Positions 1-6,223 of a DNA stretch of 10,221 nucleotides are shown here, one piece after another (positions within the stretch are counted from its first letter, which is position 1; the number at the start of each line of letters is the position of its first letter). This stretch comes from Actinomycetota bacterium (GTDB taxonomy: Bacteria; Actinomycetota; Actinomycetes; Actinomycetales; Microbacteriaceae). The DNA lies in the NCBI GenBank assembly GCA_018895315.1, contig JAHIOK010000408.1, positions 1 to 10,221 of the forward strand. The letters run 5' to 3'. The translations under genes and the position numbers were made by a program. The notes below the pieces were generated by a model that ran no database searches, was not told where the DNA came from, and was given only the letters and a program-made list of their open reading frames with translations.

Positions 1-478
1 AGTCGCCCGTGGTGCGCAAACGGTCCATAGCGTCGGTGGCGATGTTCACCGCGGTGTCGAACCCGAACGAGTAGTCGGTGGCGCGCAGGTCGTTGTCGAT
101 CGTCTTCGGCACACCGATGACATTGATGCCGTCGTTCGCGAGGCGGTTGGCGGCGGCCAGAGTCCCCTCGCCGCCGATCGCGATGATGCCGTCGATCCGG
201 TGGCCGTAGAGGGTCTTCGAGATGTTCTCGGCGCCGCCGCGAGGCCCCTCGTAGGGGTTCGTGCGGCTCGTGCCGAGAATCGTGCCGCCGACCTTCGACA
301 GGCCCTTCACTTCGTGGCGGGTCAGGGGGAAGAAGTCGCCGTCGACAACGCCACGCCATCCGTCGCGGATGCCGACGAACTCGATGCCGTAGTTGGTGGT
401 GCCCTTGAGGACGACGCCGCGGATGACCGCGTTGAGTCCGGGGCAGTCACCGCCGCTGGTCAGGATGCCGATCTTCAT
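1..478 (-). CDS. pfkA: 6-phosphofructokinase, N-terminal part (cut by window edge)
   Basis: This enzyme phosphorylates fructose 6-phosphate to fructose 1,6-bisphosphate, the committed step of glycolysis, in the cytoplasm. The 159 visible residues start MKIGILTSGGDCPGLNAVIR, the phosphoryl-donor binding start of the PfkA family. They continue with a GGEGT motif at 102-106 and the catalytic loop PKTIDND at 124-130, whose Asp128 corresponds to the catalytic Asp127 of E. coli PfkA. Gly105 (E. coli Gly104) argues for ATP as donor, whereas pyrophosphate-dependent enzymes carry Asp there. Lys125 (E. coli Gly124) is a residue usually associated with the pyrophosphate-type lineage, a mix known in actinobacterial enzymes. 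An AAGGA ribosome binding site lies 7 bases before the ATG. The gene follows the SNF2 gene in the same direction after a 115-base gap and probably has its own promoter. The family call is very secure. The donor preference is inferred from single residues. Confidence 0.97.
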   Translation of the reverse strand, partial: MKIGILTSGGDCPGLNAVIRGVVLKGTTNYGIEFVGIRDGWRGVVDGDFFPLTRHEVKGLSKVGGTILGTSRTNPYEGPRGGAENISKTLYGHRIDGIIAIGGEGTLAAANRLANDGINVIGVPKTIDNDLRATDYSFGFDTAVNIATDAMDRLRTTGD

Positions 479-485
479 GAAGGAG

Positions 486-490
486 TCCTT
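486..490 (-). promoter_or_regulatory. Ribosome binding site of pfkA
   Basis: AAGGA on the minus strand lies 7 bases before the pfkA ATG at 478. Together with the perfect family start MKIGILTSGGD it fixes the start codon. Confidence 0.7.
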
Positions 491-508
491 GCTTTCGGGG
501 GGATCAGT

Positions 509-542
509 CCGGCGACGCTGCCACCCCCGACACTATCGCCGG
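509..542. repeat. Inverted repeat CCGGCGA / TCGCCGG around the pfkA candidate -10
   Basis: Two perfect 7-base arms (509-515 and 536-542) are separated by 20 bases and enclose the candidate -10 hexamer of pfkA. They could be a widely spaced operator for a dimeric regulator, or a chance pairing in GC-rich DNA. Nothing else supports a regulator here. Confidence 0.3.
530..535 (-). promoter_or_regulatory. Candidate -10 element for pfkA
   Basis: TAGTGT on the minus strand fits the actinobacterial TANNNT pattern and would give a transcript starting near 523, with a leader of about 45 bases. No clear -35 hexamer is visible. The element lies between two inverted arms at 509-515 and 536-542. It is a weak call by eye. 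Confidence 0.3.
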
Positions 543-586
543 ATGACGCGCACTTGCCACACGCCCTCCCCCGCGAAACACCGCTA

Positions 587-602
587 GGCGCCCCTAGGCG
601 CC
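587..602 (-). terminator. Hairpin over the stop codon of the SNF2 gene
   Basis: GGCGCC (587-592) and GGCGCC (597-602) form a 6-bp stem with a 4-base loop that contains the TAG stop of the SNF2 gene. No T-run follows on the minus strand, so it lacks the second half of an intrinsic terminator. It may only slow or stabilise the end of the transcript ahead of pfkA. Confidence 0.25.
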
Positions 603-2747
603 GAGTGCGCGCCGGGTGAGATGCATGAGGGCCGACAGTTGTACGGAATCGCTCGAGGCCGGATCCACGGCGTCACCGTCCAGTGCACGCGCGGCGAGAC
701 CCTGCTTCGAATCGATCAGTTCCGCGATCTTCGTGTCGATCGTGTGAGCGGCGATGATGCGCCACGCCGTGACCGGCTCGTCCTGACCGATGCGATGCAC
801 GCGGTCGATCGCCTGCGTCTGCTCGGCCGCCGTCCACGAGAGCTCGGCGAGCACGACGTTGGACGCCGCCTGCATGTTCACGCCTACTCCGGCTGCCGTC
901 AGCGAACAGACCGCCACACCAACCCCAGGATCGTTGTTGAAGGCGTCGATCGCCTGCTGGCGCGCGGGTGCGGTCTGGTCGCCACGAAGCGATACGGTGC
1001 GCAGACCCGCGGCGGCAAAGTGCGCCTCCGCGGCATCCATCACGTCGATGTGCTTCGCGAAGAACACGACCTTGCCGACCGAGCGCTGCAGCTGCACGGT
1101 GTAGTCCGCGGCGAGCAGAGCCTTCGCTTGACCGATCTTGCGAACCATCGTGAAGACGTTCTCGCTGCCGGTGCCTGCCGCCTTGGATTCGTCGAGCTCG
1201 TTCTGCGCGACAAGACGCACGATGTCGTCGTCCACCTCGCCGGCGGCCAAACCACGGTCACCGCGGGCATCGATGATCCGGCGATACCGCGAGGCGAGTC
1301 GCTCGCCGAGCTCGCGCTCGGCCTGGCGGATCGAGCGCCCGAACTCGTCGTCCAACTCGACGGGAAGGTCGGCGATGAGCTTGTCGGGCAGGTCGGCCGC
1401 GACATCCTTCTTCTTGCGTCGCACGATGCCCATCGAGATGACGGCATTGCGCGCTTCGGGATAGAAGGCCTTGTCGGCCGGGGTCAGTCCGGTTGCGTCG
1501 AGCTTCTCCATGAGCGCGGGACCGGGCTTCTCGCCATTGGTCCAGCCGAGGAAGCGCCAGATCGCGTCGAAGTCCTCGACGTCGTTGATCAGCGGCGTGC
1601 CGGTGAGCGCGAGCAGCAGCGGGTCACGCACCTGCTCACGAATGCGGGCGCCGAGGGCGAGCACGTTCTTCGATCGCTGCGACGTGAGGTTCTTGATGAA
1701 GTGCGCCTCGTCGACGACCATGCCTTTGAGCCCGATCGAGCTGAGCCACGCGAGGTGCCGGTCGAGGATCTCATAGTTGACGATGAAGACGTCGGCGAAC
1801 GCGTCGATGTCTTCGCCGTCGCCCTGGATCACGGTGGCACGACGGTGGGGAGTCCACCGCTCGACTTCGCGCGCCCAGTTCATCTTCACGACATTGGGCA
1901 CGACAGCCAGCAGGGGGTAGGCATCGGCAACGGATGCCGCAAGCGCAGACTCCGCGGTCTTGCCGAGGCCCGGCTCGTCGGCGAGCAGGAAAGTGCGGTG
2001 CCCCTCACGCACGGCCTCGAGGAACCGCGACTGGTGCACCATCGCCTCGAGTCCCTTGGGCGAGATGCGATCGAATTCAGGGACGGGCGGGAGTTCCATC
2101 GTGGCGGCACTGCCACCGGCGCCGGTCTCGAATGCCTTATAGAGCGGCCCCATGAGCTCCCAGCCGTCGAGGCGGCGGCGCGGGGTCTGCTCGGGTCCTC
2201 GCGGTGCGAGGTCGGGCATCAGGAACGGGTTGGACATCTGACGCGACTCGATCGAGACCGGCACGACCTGGCGCTGGGCCAGGGCCGGCGGAACCACGGT
2301 CGTCGTGGGCGGCGCGTCGGTGATGATCAGTTCGTCGGGTGCCAGCTCCGCGCCGGATTCGATCAGCCAGTCGCGGCGCATCCGCCGTGCTACCGGAGAG
2401 GTGGCCTGGTCGACCTCGAGCAGCTGGATCAGCGAAGTGTCGCGTGCAGCGGTCTTGGCGAGGATCGTCGCCACACCGTCTAGGCGCTTGAGCAGCTCGG
2501 CGCGGGCGGCGTCGGTGAGTTCCTGGTCGGCCTTGACGCGTGCGCGCTCTTCGCGCACCAGGAATGCGATCACCTGGAACTTGACGCGATTGGTGGGGCC
2601 GAGCTTGCCGCGCTGGGCCTTTGCCTCCACCTCGCGCACCTTGCGCGCGAGGATGGGGATGACGGGCGCCTCTTCGTCGCGACGGGACGTTGAGGGTGTT
2701 CTGCGCCGCTGTGCAGATCTGCGTGCGGCGGTTGCCGTAGTCGGCAT
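594..2747 (-). CDS. SNF2-family DEAD/DEAH-box ATPase (helicase-like protein)
   Basis: This is a 717-residue superfamily 2 ATPase of the SNF2 branch, expected to move along or remodel protein-DNA complexes using ATP. Motif I is DEPGLGKT at 257-264, with Pro where most SNF2 proteins have Met. Motif II is DEAH at 346-349 and motif III LTGTP at 381-385. Between the two RecA-like lobes lies a basic RRKKKDV at 443-449. Motif V is SLTAAGVGVN at 615-624 and motif VI QAIDRVHRIGQ at 645-655, a strong SNF2 hallmark. Residues 1-25 are basic and probably disordered. Residues about 30-140 are charged and helical and match no domain I can name. The ATG at 2747 is chosen because AGGAGG precedes it by 3 bases; the open frame continues upstream to 2921 without a ribosome site. 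No methylase, nuclease or other defence partner lies beside it. The cellular role is unknown; DNA repair or transcription-linked remodelling are both possible. Confidence 0.93.
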   Translation of the reverse strand: MPTTATAARRSAQRRRTPSTSRRDEEAPVIPILARKVREVEAKAQRGKLGPTNRVKFQVIAFLVREERARVKADQELTDAARAELLKRLDGVATILAKTAARDTSLIQLLEVDQATSPVARRMRRDWLIESGAELAPDELIITDAPPTTTVVPPALAQRQVVPVSIESRQMSNPFLMPDLAPRGPEQTPRRRLDGWELMGPLYKAFETGAGGSAATMELPPVPEFDRISPKGLEAMVHQSRFLEAVREGHRTFLLADEPGLGKTAESALAASVADAYPLLAVVPNVVKMNWAREVERWTPHRRATVIQGDGEDIDAFADVFIVNYEILDRHLAWLSSIGLKGMVVDEAHFIKNLTSQRSKNVLALGARIREQVRDPLLLALTGTPLINDVEDFDAIWRFLGWTNGEKPGPALMEKLDATGLTPADKAFYPEARNAVISMGIVRRKKKDVAADLPDKLIADLPVELDDEFGRSIRQAERELGERLASRYRRIIDARGDRGLAAGEVDDDIVRLVAQNELDESKAAGTGSENVFTMVRKIGQAKALLAADYTVQLQRSVGKVVFFAKHIDVMDAAEAHFAAAGLRTVSLRGDQTAPARQQAIDAFNNDPGVGVAVCSLTAAGVGVNMQAASNVVLAELSWTAAEQTQAIDRVHRIGQDEPVTAWRIIAAHTIDTKIAELIDSKQGLAARALDGDAVDPASSDSVQLSALMHLTRRALGA

Positions 2748-2750
2748 GCT

Positions 2751-2756
2751 CCTCCT
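2751..2756 (-). promoter_or_regulatory. Strong ribosome binding site of the SNF2 gene
   Basis: AGGAGG on the minus strand sits 3 bases before the ATG at 2747. It decides this start over the in-frame upstream start at 2921, which would add 58 residues of low-complexity Arg/Pro sequence. Confidence 0.8.
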
Positions 2757-2873
2757 GAGCGTGAGTGCCGGGTGATCCGGCGTCGACCGGCCGAAGGCCG
2801 AGGGAGTCGGTTGATTCCGCGGGCGGCTCGCTGCCGGGACGGACGCGGAACGGGGATGCCGTGCACCGCAGTC

Positions 2874-2889
2874 CCTCGCTTCAGCGAGG
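2874..2889 (-). terminator. Hairpin downstream of the lipoprotein gene
   Basis: A 6-bp perfect stem CCTCGC/GCGAGG with loop TGAA (minus strand) lies about 50 bases after the lipoprotein stop. No T-run follows. It could be a weak terminator for the lipoprotein transcript or an element of the SNF2 leader. Confidence 0.3.
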
Positions 2890-2919
2890 TGCGGGCGTCG
2901 ACCGTGTTTCCCCGACACC

Positions 2920-2925
2920 ATCCTA
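2920..2925 (-). promoter_or_regulatory. Candidate -10 element for the SNF2 gene
   Basis: TAGGAT on the minus strand fits TANNNT. Transcription would start near 2913 and give a leader of about 165 bases. There is only a poor -35 (GGTGGT at 2943-2948, inside the end of the lipoprotein gene). This is a low-confidence call made by eye. Confidence 0.25.
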
Positions 2926-2940
2926 CGTCATTCCGCGGGT

Positions 2941-3579
2941 TCACCACCAGAGGGTGGTAACGATGTCCTGCGTGTACCCCTCGGGGAGGTACTGGATCCA
3001 GGTTGTCGAAATCCATCCGTTGCCGCGGAAGTAATGCGACTCCCCGCGCGTGACGACGTTGTCATCCTTGTCCAGCAGCTTCTGCTCGGCGACGCAGAGA
3101 GTGCCTCCGGCGGAATCTGTGCACGCGAAGCCCGCGACCTGCATCGACTGCGTGATCGTCACCGCCTGGGAAGACGTGATGATCGACACGTTCGTCGCCA
3201 GACCCTTCTCGGACGGTGTTCCCCAGGTGCAGCGCAACGTCGGCACGCCAGAGGCGAGGATGTCGAGGGCGTCGACGTTCTGCGTCGAGAGCATCGTGAC
3301 GCCGGGGTCATCCAACGGGGCGATGTTCTGCGTGAGTGTGGCGGTCATGGCCGATGAATAGATCGCGGCACACGATGCGGGCAGCGTGATGTCGGTGCCC
3401 GCCGGCCGCTTGGTCGGAACGATCGTCGGGCTTCCCACACTCCCGGGAGCGGGGGAGGTCGTCGAGACGCCGGTCGCGTCCGGTTCAGGCTGGCACGCCG
3501 TGAGGGCGAGTGGCGCGGCGATCGCCAGCACGGCCACCAACGCGATACGCATCGAACGGCGACGTGATGTCGTCGACAT
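2941..3579 (-). CDS. Secreted lipoprotein of unknown function
   Basis: This 212-residue protein has a classic lipoprotein signal: basic start with RRR at 6-8, hydrophobic stretch at about 11-26, and lipobox L26-T27-A28-C29. It should be lipidated at Cys29 and held on the outer face of the cytoplasmic membrane. A Ser/Thr/Pro-rich linker (about 30-62) is followed by a compact domain with four further cysteines at 70, 117, 153 and 162, enough for two disulfides outside the cell. The protein ends in WW. I do not recognise the family; many actinobacterial lipoproteins look like this. GGAGGT lies 3 bases before the ATG and favours this start over Met10. It has its own candidate promoter and is followed by the SNF2 gene after 193 bases, so no functional link to its neighbours can be claimed. 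Confidence 0.88.
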   Translation of the reverse strand: MSTTSRRRSMRIALVAVLAIAAPLALTACQPEPDATGVSTTSPAPGSVGSPTIVPTKRPAGTDITLPASCAAIYSSAMTATLTQNIAPLDDPGVTMLSTQNVDALDILASGVPTLRCTWGTPSEKGLATNVSIITSSQAVTITQSMQVAGFACTDSAGGTLCVAEQKLLDKDDNVVTRGESHYFRGNGWISTTWIQYLPEGYTQDIVTTLWW

Positions 3580-3582
3580 GGC

Positions 3583-3588
3583 ACCTCC
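3583..3588 (-). promoter_or_regulatory. Ribosome binding site of the lipoprotein gene
   Basis: GGAGGT on the minus strand lies 3 bases before the ATG at 3579 and supports that start over the internal Met10. Confidence 0.75.
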
Positions 3589-3603
3589 AGGATGTTCAGA
3601 TCG

Positions 3604-3609
3604 ACCCTA
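3604..3609 (-). promoter_or_regulatory. Candidate -10 element for the lipoprotein gene
   Basis: TAGGGT on the minus strand, in the 82-base gap after copA, would start transcription near 3597 and give a leader of about 18 bases that carries the GGAGGT site. The same hexamer is used in the MFS promoter at 6212-6217. No good -35 is seen. Confidence 0.4.
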
Positions 3610-3661
3610 ACCGAGCGATCCCCCGCACCATCGAAGGCCTCGCCCGATCGACCGAGATCCG

Positions 3662-5917
3662 TCAGGACACCGAGCGAAGTCGCAGGCTGTTGAGCACGAC
3701 GAAGACGCTGGAGAACGCCATCGCAGCTCCTGCGATCATCGGGTTGAGAAATCCGAGTGCCGCCAACGGGAGCGCGGCGACGTTGTAGGCGAAAGCCCAG
3801 AACAGATTGCCCCGTATGACGCCCATCGTGCGCCGGCTCAATCGCAGCGCCACCGCGACCGGGGCGAGCCCATCGCGCATCAAGGTGATATCCCCCGCGT
3901 GCATCGCGGCATCCGTCCCCCCGCCCATCGCGATGCCGAGGTCGGCCGTGGCAAGCGCCGCCGCGTCGTTCACGCCGTCTCCGACCATCGCGACCCTATG
4001 CCCCCCGGACTGCAGCCGCTCGATCTCAGCGACCTTGCCTTCCGGCAGCACACCGGCGATGACGCGGTCTATGCCGGTGACATCGGCGACGGTGCGCGCC
4101 GCGATTTCGTTGTCGCCCGTGAGGAGAACGACCTGCATTCCCTGCGCATGCAGCCCGCGCACCACGTCCACGCTCTCCGGACGCACGGTATCGGACACGG
4201 CGAACACGGCGCGCGCCGTCATCACCTCGCCCTCCACCGCCCATCCTCCGACGACCACCGTGCCGCCCGATTCACCCCTGCTCACTGCAGCAGCGAGCGG
4301 CGCGGAGAGGATCGCTCCCTGCTCGATGGCGAAGCTCGGGCGCCCTGCGAAGACCCGCACTGCGTCGACGGTTCCCGTGACACCGCGCCCGGCATGGTTG
4401 CGGAAGCCCTCGACCGGACGCGCATCCACAGCAGCGAGCGCGATGGCGCGCGCGACCGGATGCTCGGAGGCAGCCTCCACCGCACCGATCAGCTCGATCG
4501 CCTCCGTGCGATCCACGCCGTCACGGAGGGTCACGCCGGCGAGCGTCATCCGCCCGCTCGTCACCGTGCCGGTCTTATCGAGCACGACGGTGTCGATCTT
4601 CTCGGCCTGTTCCAGCGCTTCCGGACCGGTGATGAGGATGCCGAGCTGGGCGCCACGCCCGGTGCCGACGAGGATCGCGATCGGGGTCGCGAGTCCTAGC
4701 GCGCACGGGCAGGCGATGATCAGCACCGCCACCGCGGCGGTGAATCCGGAAGCGATGGGCTGACCCGCGATGAGCCAGCCGAGCAGCGTGAGTACCGCAA
4801 GGGCGATGACGATGGGAACGAAGACGCCCGAGATGCGGTCCGCGAGACGCTGCACCCGGCTCTTCCCGGTCTGGGCGTCTTCGACGAGTCGGGCGATGTG
4901 CGCGAGCCGGGTCTCCGCCCCGACGGCCGTCGCCCGCACCTTCAGCCGTCCGTCTACGACGATCGTGCCGCCGGTGACGTCCGCGCCGACCACGACGTCG
5001 ACCGGCACGGATTCACCGGTGAGCATGCTCTGATCGATGGACGCTTCGCCCTGTTCGACCACGCCATCCGTGGCGATCGTGCCGCCGGGGCGCACGACGA
5101 ACCGCGCGCCGCTTTCGAGGGCGTCGATCGGGATGCGCCGGCCGTCGTCGAGCTCGACGTCTTTGGCGCCGAGCTCCATGAGCGAGCGCAGAGCGCTGCC
5201 CGCACGACGCTTCGACCGCTGCTCGAGGTAGCGCCCGATCAGCAGGAAGACGGTCACCGCTGCGGCGACCTCGAAGTAGATCAGAGCAGTGGCGTCGTGC
5301 ACCGGGCCGAAGAGCGCGACCTCGTGCGTCATCCCGATGCGGCCGGCGTTGCCGAACAGCAGGGCCCAGACGCTCCACAGATACGCGGCACCGGTGCCGA
5401 GGGTGATGAGGGTGTCCATCGTCATCGCGCCGTGTCGGGCGTTTGCGATCGTCGCCCGGTGAAAGGGCCACCCGCCCCACAGCACGACCGGTGTGGCGAG
5501 AGCGAGCGACATCCACTGCCAGCCGGAGAACTGCCACGCGGGCACCATGCCCAGAGCCACGACGGGCGTGGCGAGGATCGCGCTCACGATCAGGCGCGCG
5601 CGGAGGCTCGTCGCTCCGGGGAGGTCTTCGGTCTCGTGGACGTGTCCGGATTCATGCGACTCGTGTACGCCCAGCGCCGGCTTCGCGCGGAACGTCGCGT
5701 CGTAGCCCGCCTCGCGCACCGCCGCGACGAGCTGGTCGGCGCCCACGCCGTCGGGATACGTCACGCGGGCCGACTCGGTCGCCAGGTTCACCGCCGCCGT
5801 CACGCCGTCGACGTTCTGCAGTCGCTTCTCCACGCGAGCAACGCAGCTTGCGCAGGTCATCCCGTCGATGTCGAGTGTTGCTTCGTGCAGCGTTCCGCCC
5901 GTGGACGACGCAGCCAT
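3662..5917 (-). CDS. copA: Cu(I)-exporting P1B-type ATPase
   Basis: This 751-residue membrane pump uses ATP to export monovalent copper. An N-terminal heavy-metal domain carries MTCASC at 20-25, followed by a His-rich linker HESHESGHVHETED at 85-98. Two helices (about 105-126 and 135-153) and two more (167-188, 211-232) precede the actuator domain with TGES at 300-303. The metal-site helix has CPC at 403-405. The catalytic domain has DKTGT (phosphorylated Asp447), the HP motif at 486-487 and GDGVND at 646-651. The last two helices carry YN at 711-712 and MAFSS at 733-737, the pattern of Cu(I) pumps. Eight transmembrane helices are expected. Its ATG shares its A with the TGA of copZ (TGATG), so translation is probably coupled. 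The frame stays open far upstream into the divergent exporter gene, but the heavy-metal domain and the overlap fix this start. Confidence 0.96.
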   Translation of the reverse strand: MAASSTGGTLHEATLDIDGMTCASCVARVEKRLQNVDGVTAAVNLATESARVTYPDGVGADQLVAAVREAGYDATFRAKPALGVHESHESGHVHETEDLPGATSLRARLIVSAILATPVVALGMVPAWQFSGWQWMSLALATPVVLWGGWPFHRATIANARHGAMTMDTLITLGTGAAYLWSVWALLFGNAGRIGMTHEVALFGPVHDATALIYFEVAAAVTVFLLIGRYLEQRSKRRAGSALRSLMELGAKDVELDDGRRIPIDALESGARFVVRPGGTIATDGVVEQGEASIDQSMLTGESVPVDVVVGADVTGGTIVVDGRLKVRATAVGAETRLAHIARLVEDAQTGKSRVQRLADRISGVFVPIVIALAVLTLLGWLIAGQPIASGFTAAVAVLIIACPCALGLATPIAILVGTGRGAQLGILITGPEALEQAEKIDTVVLDKTGTVTSGRMTLAGVTLRDGVDRTEAIELIGAVEAASEHPVARAIALAAVDARPVEGFRNHAGRGVTGTVDAVRVFAGRPSFAIEQGAILSAPLAAAVSRGESGGTVVVGGWAVEGEVMTARAVFAVSDTVRPESVDVVRGLHAQGMQVVLLTGDNEIAARTVADVTGIDRVIAGVLPEGKVAEIERLQSGGHRVAMVGDGVNDAAALATADLGIAMGGGTDAAMHAGDITLMRDGLAPVAVALRLSRRTMGVIRGNLFWAFAYNVAALPLAALGFLNPMIAGAAMAFSSVFVVLNSLRLRSVS

Positions 5918-6129
5918 CACGCGCGCCCGGCGAACGTATACCCGGCGGAATCCACCGCGCTGACGACATCCGAATCGCCGAGCGGCTCGTCCGAGGTCAC
6001 GACGAGTGTGCGCGCCGACACGTCGACGGTCACGTCGGAGACACCCCTGATTGTGCCGACCTCCTTCGATACCGACGCCGCGCAGTGGGCGCACGTCATG
6101 CCGTCGACGAGATAGGTCTGAGTGGTCAT
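5917..6129 (-). CDS. copZ: Copper chaperone, CopZ type (heavy-metal-associated domain)
   Basis: This 70-residue single-domain cytoplasmic protein binds Cu(I) through the two cysteines of MTCAHC at 11-16 and is expected to hand it to CopA. The fold signature is complete: an N-terminal strand before the motif, a helix after it, and a C-terminal AGYTF that matches the end of the family fold. The ATG at 6129 has AAGGAG 7 bases upstream; longer in-frame starts up to 6207 would run through the promoter and operator. It is the first gene of the copper operon and overlaps copA by one base. The CsoR-type palindrome upstream predicts induction by copper. Confidence 0.94.
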   Translation of the reverse strand: MTTQTYLVDGMTCAHCAASVSKEVGTIRGVSDVTVDVSARTLVVTSDEPLGDSDVVSAVDSAGYTFAGRA

Positions 6130-6136
6130 GTCGGAT

Positions 6137-6142
6137 CTCCTT
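6137..6142 (-). promoter_or_regulatory. Ribosome binding site of copZ
   Basis: AAGGAG on the minus strand lies 7 bases before the ATG at 6129. It sets the copZ start and excludes the longer open frame that begins at 6207. Confidence 0.75.
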
Positions 6143-6164
6143 CGTTGTCCTTCTGGCATCAACA

Positions 6165-6170
6165 ACCATA
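6165..6170 (-). promoter_or_regulatory. Candidate -10 element of the copZA operon
   Basis: TATGGT on the minus strand overlaps the copper operator by three bases. A transcript would start near 6158, about 29 bases before the copZ ATG. A repressor on the operator would block this element. The -35 region is not recognisable. Confidence 0.45.
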
Positions 6171-6183
6171 CCCCCTGGGGTAT
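6168..6183. promoter_or_regulatory. CsoR-type copper operator
   Basis: ATACCCCCTGGGGTAT is a perfect inverted repeat of 7-base arms (ATACCCC / GGGGTAT) around CT. It matches the known form of operators for the copper-sensing repressor CsoR, which leaves DNA on binding Cu(I). It lies 39 bases upstream of copZ and overlaps the candidate copZA -10. Its right edge is 28 bases before the -10 of the divergent MFS gene. No csoR gene is present in the window, so the repressor must act from elsewhere. Confidence 0.85.
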
Positions 6184-6211
6184 TCCCGGCCCAGGCATCC
6201 AACCCACTCGG

Positions 6212-6217
6212 TAGGGT
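6212..6217 (+). promoter_or_regulatory. -10 element of the MFS exporter gene, leaderless
   Basis: TAGGGT ends 6 bases before the GTG start codon, so transcription should begin at or next to the first base of the start codon (6224). No ribosome binding site exists upstream of the GTG. This is the arrangement known for leaderless mRNAs in actinobacteria. Confidence 0.6.
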
Positions 6218-6223
6218 GGCGAC

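Larger units (their letters stand above)
2748..2940 (-). other. 193-bp spacer and probable leader with three hairpins
   Basis: This is the longest gene-free stretch of the window. Read on the minus strand it holds a candidate -10 near its start and then three perfect stems. These are CCTCGC/GCGAGG with a TGAA loop (2874-2889), CGGCC/GGCCG with a 3-base loop (2788-2800), and GCCGG/CCGGC with a 5-base loop (2767-2781). The last ends about 10 bases before the AGGAGG of the SNF2 gene. I see no known riboswitch core, no leader peptide with a good start, and no T-run. In DNA this rich in GC such stems arise often by chance. Confidence 0.4.

Noticed and set aside
621..2483. Long plus-strand open frame of 620 codons
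   Set aside because: It is the mirror frame of the SNF2 gene; its translation is rich in Arg, Asp and His without any domain, and the opposite strand carries all SNF2 motifs.
594..2747. SNF2 ATPase as part of a DISARM-like or other defence island
   Set aside because: Neighbours are pfkA and a lipoprotein gene; no methylase, phospholipase D, nuclease or mobile element is present.
2748..2921. Longer start for the SNF2 protein at 2921
   Set aside because: The added 58 residues are Arg/Pro-rich with no ribosome site, whereas the ATG at 2747 has AGGAGG just upstream.
4898..6115. Plus-strand open frame of 405 codons opposite copA and copZ
   Set aside because: It is a shadow produced by GC-rich codons; the minus strand has the complete P1B ATPase motifs and the chaperone.
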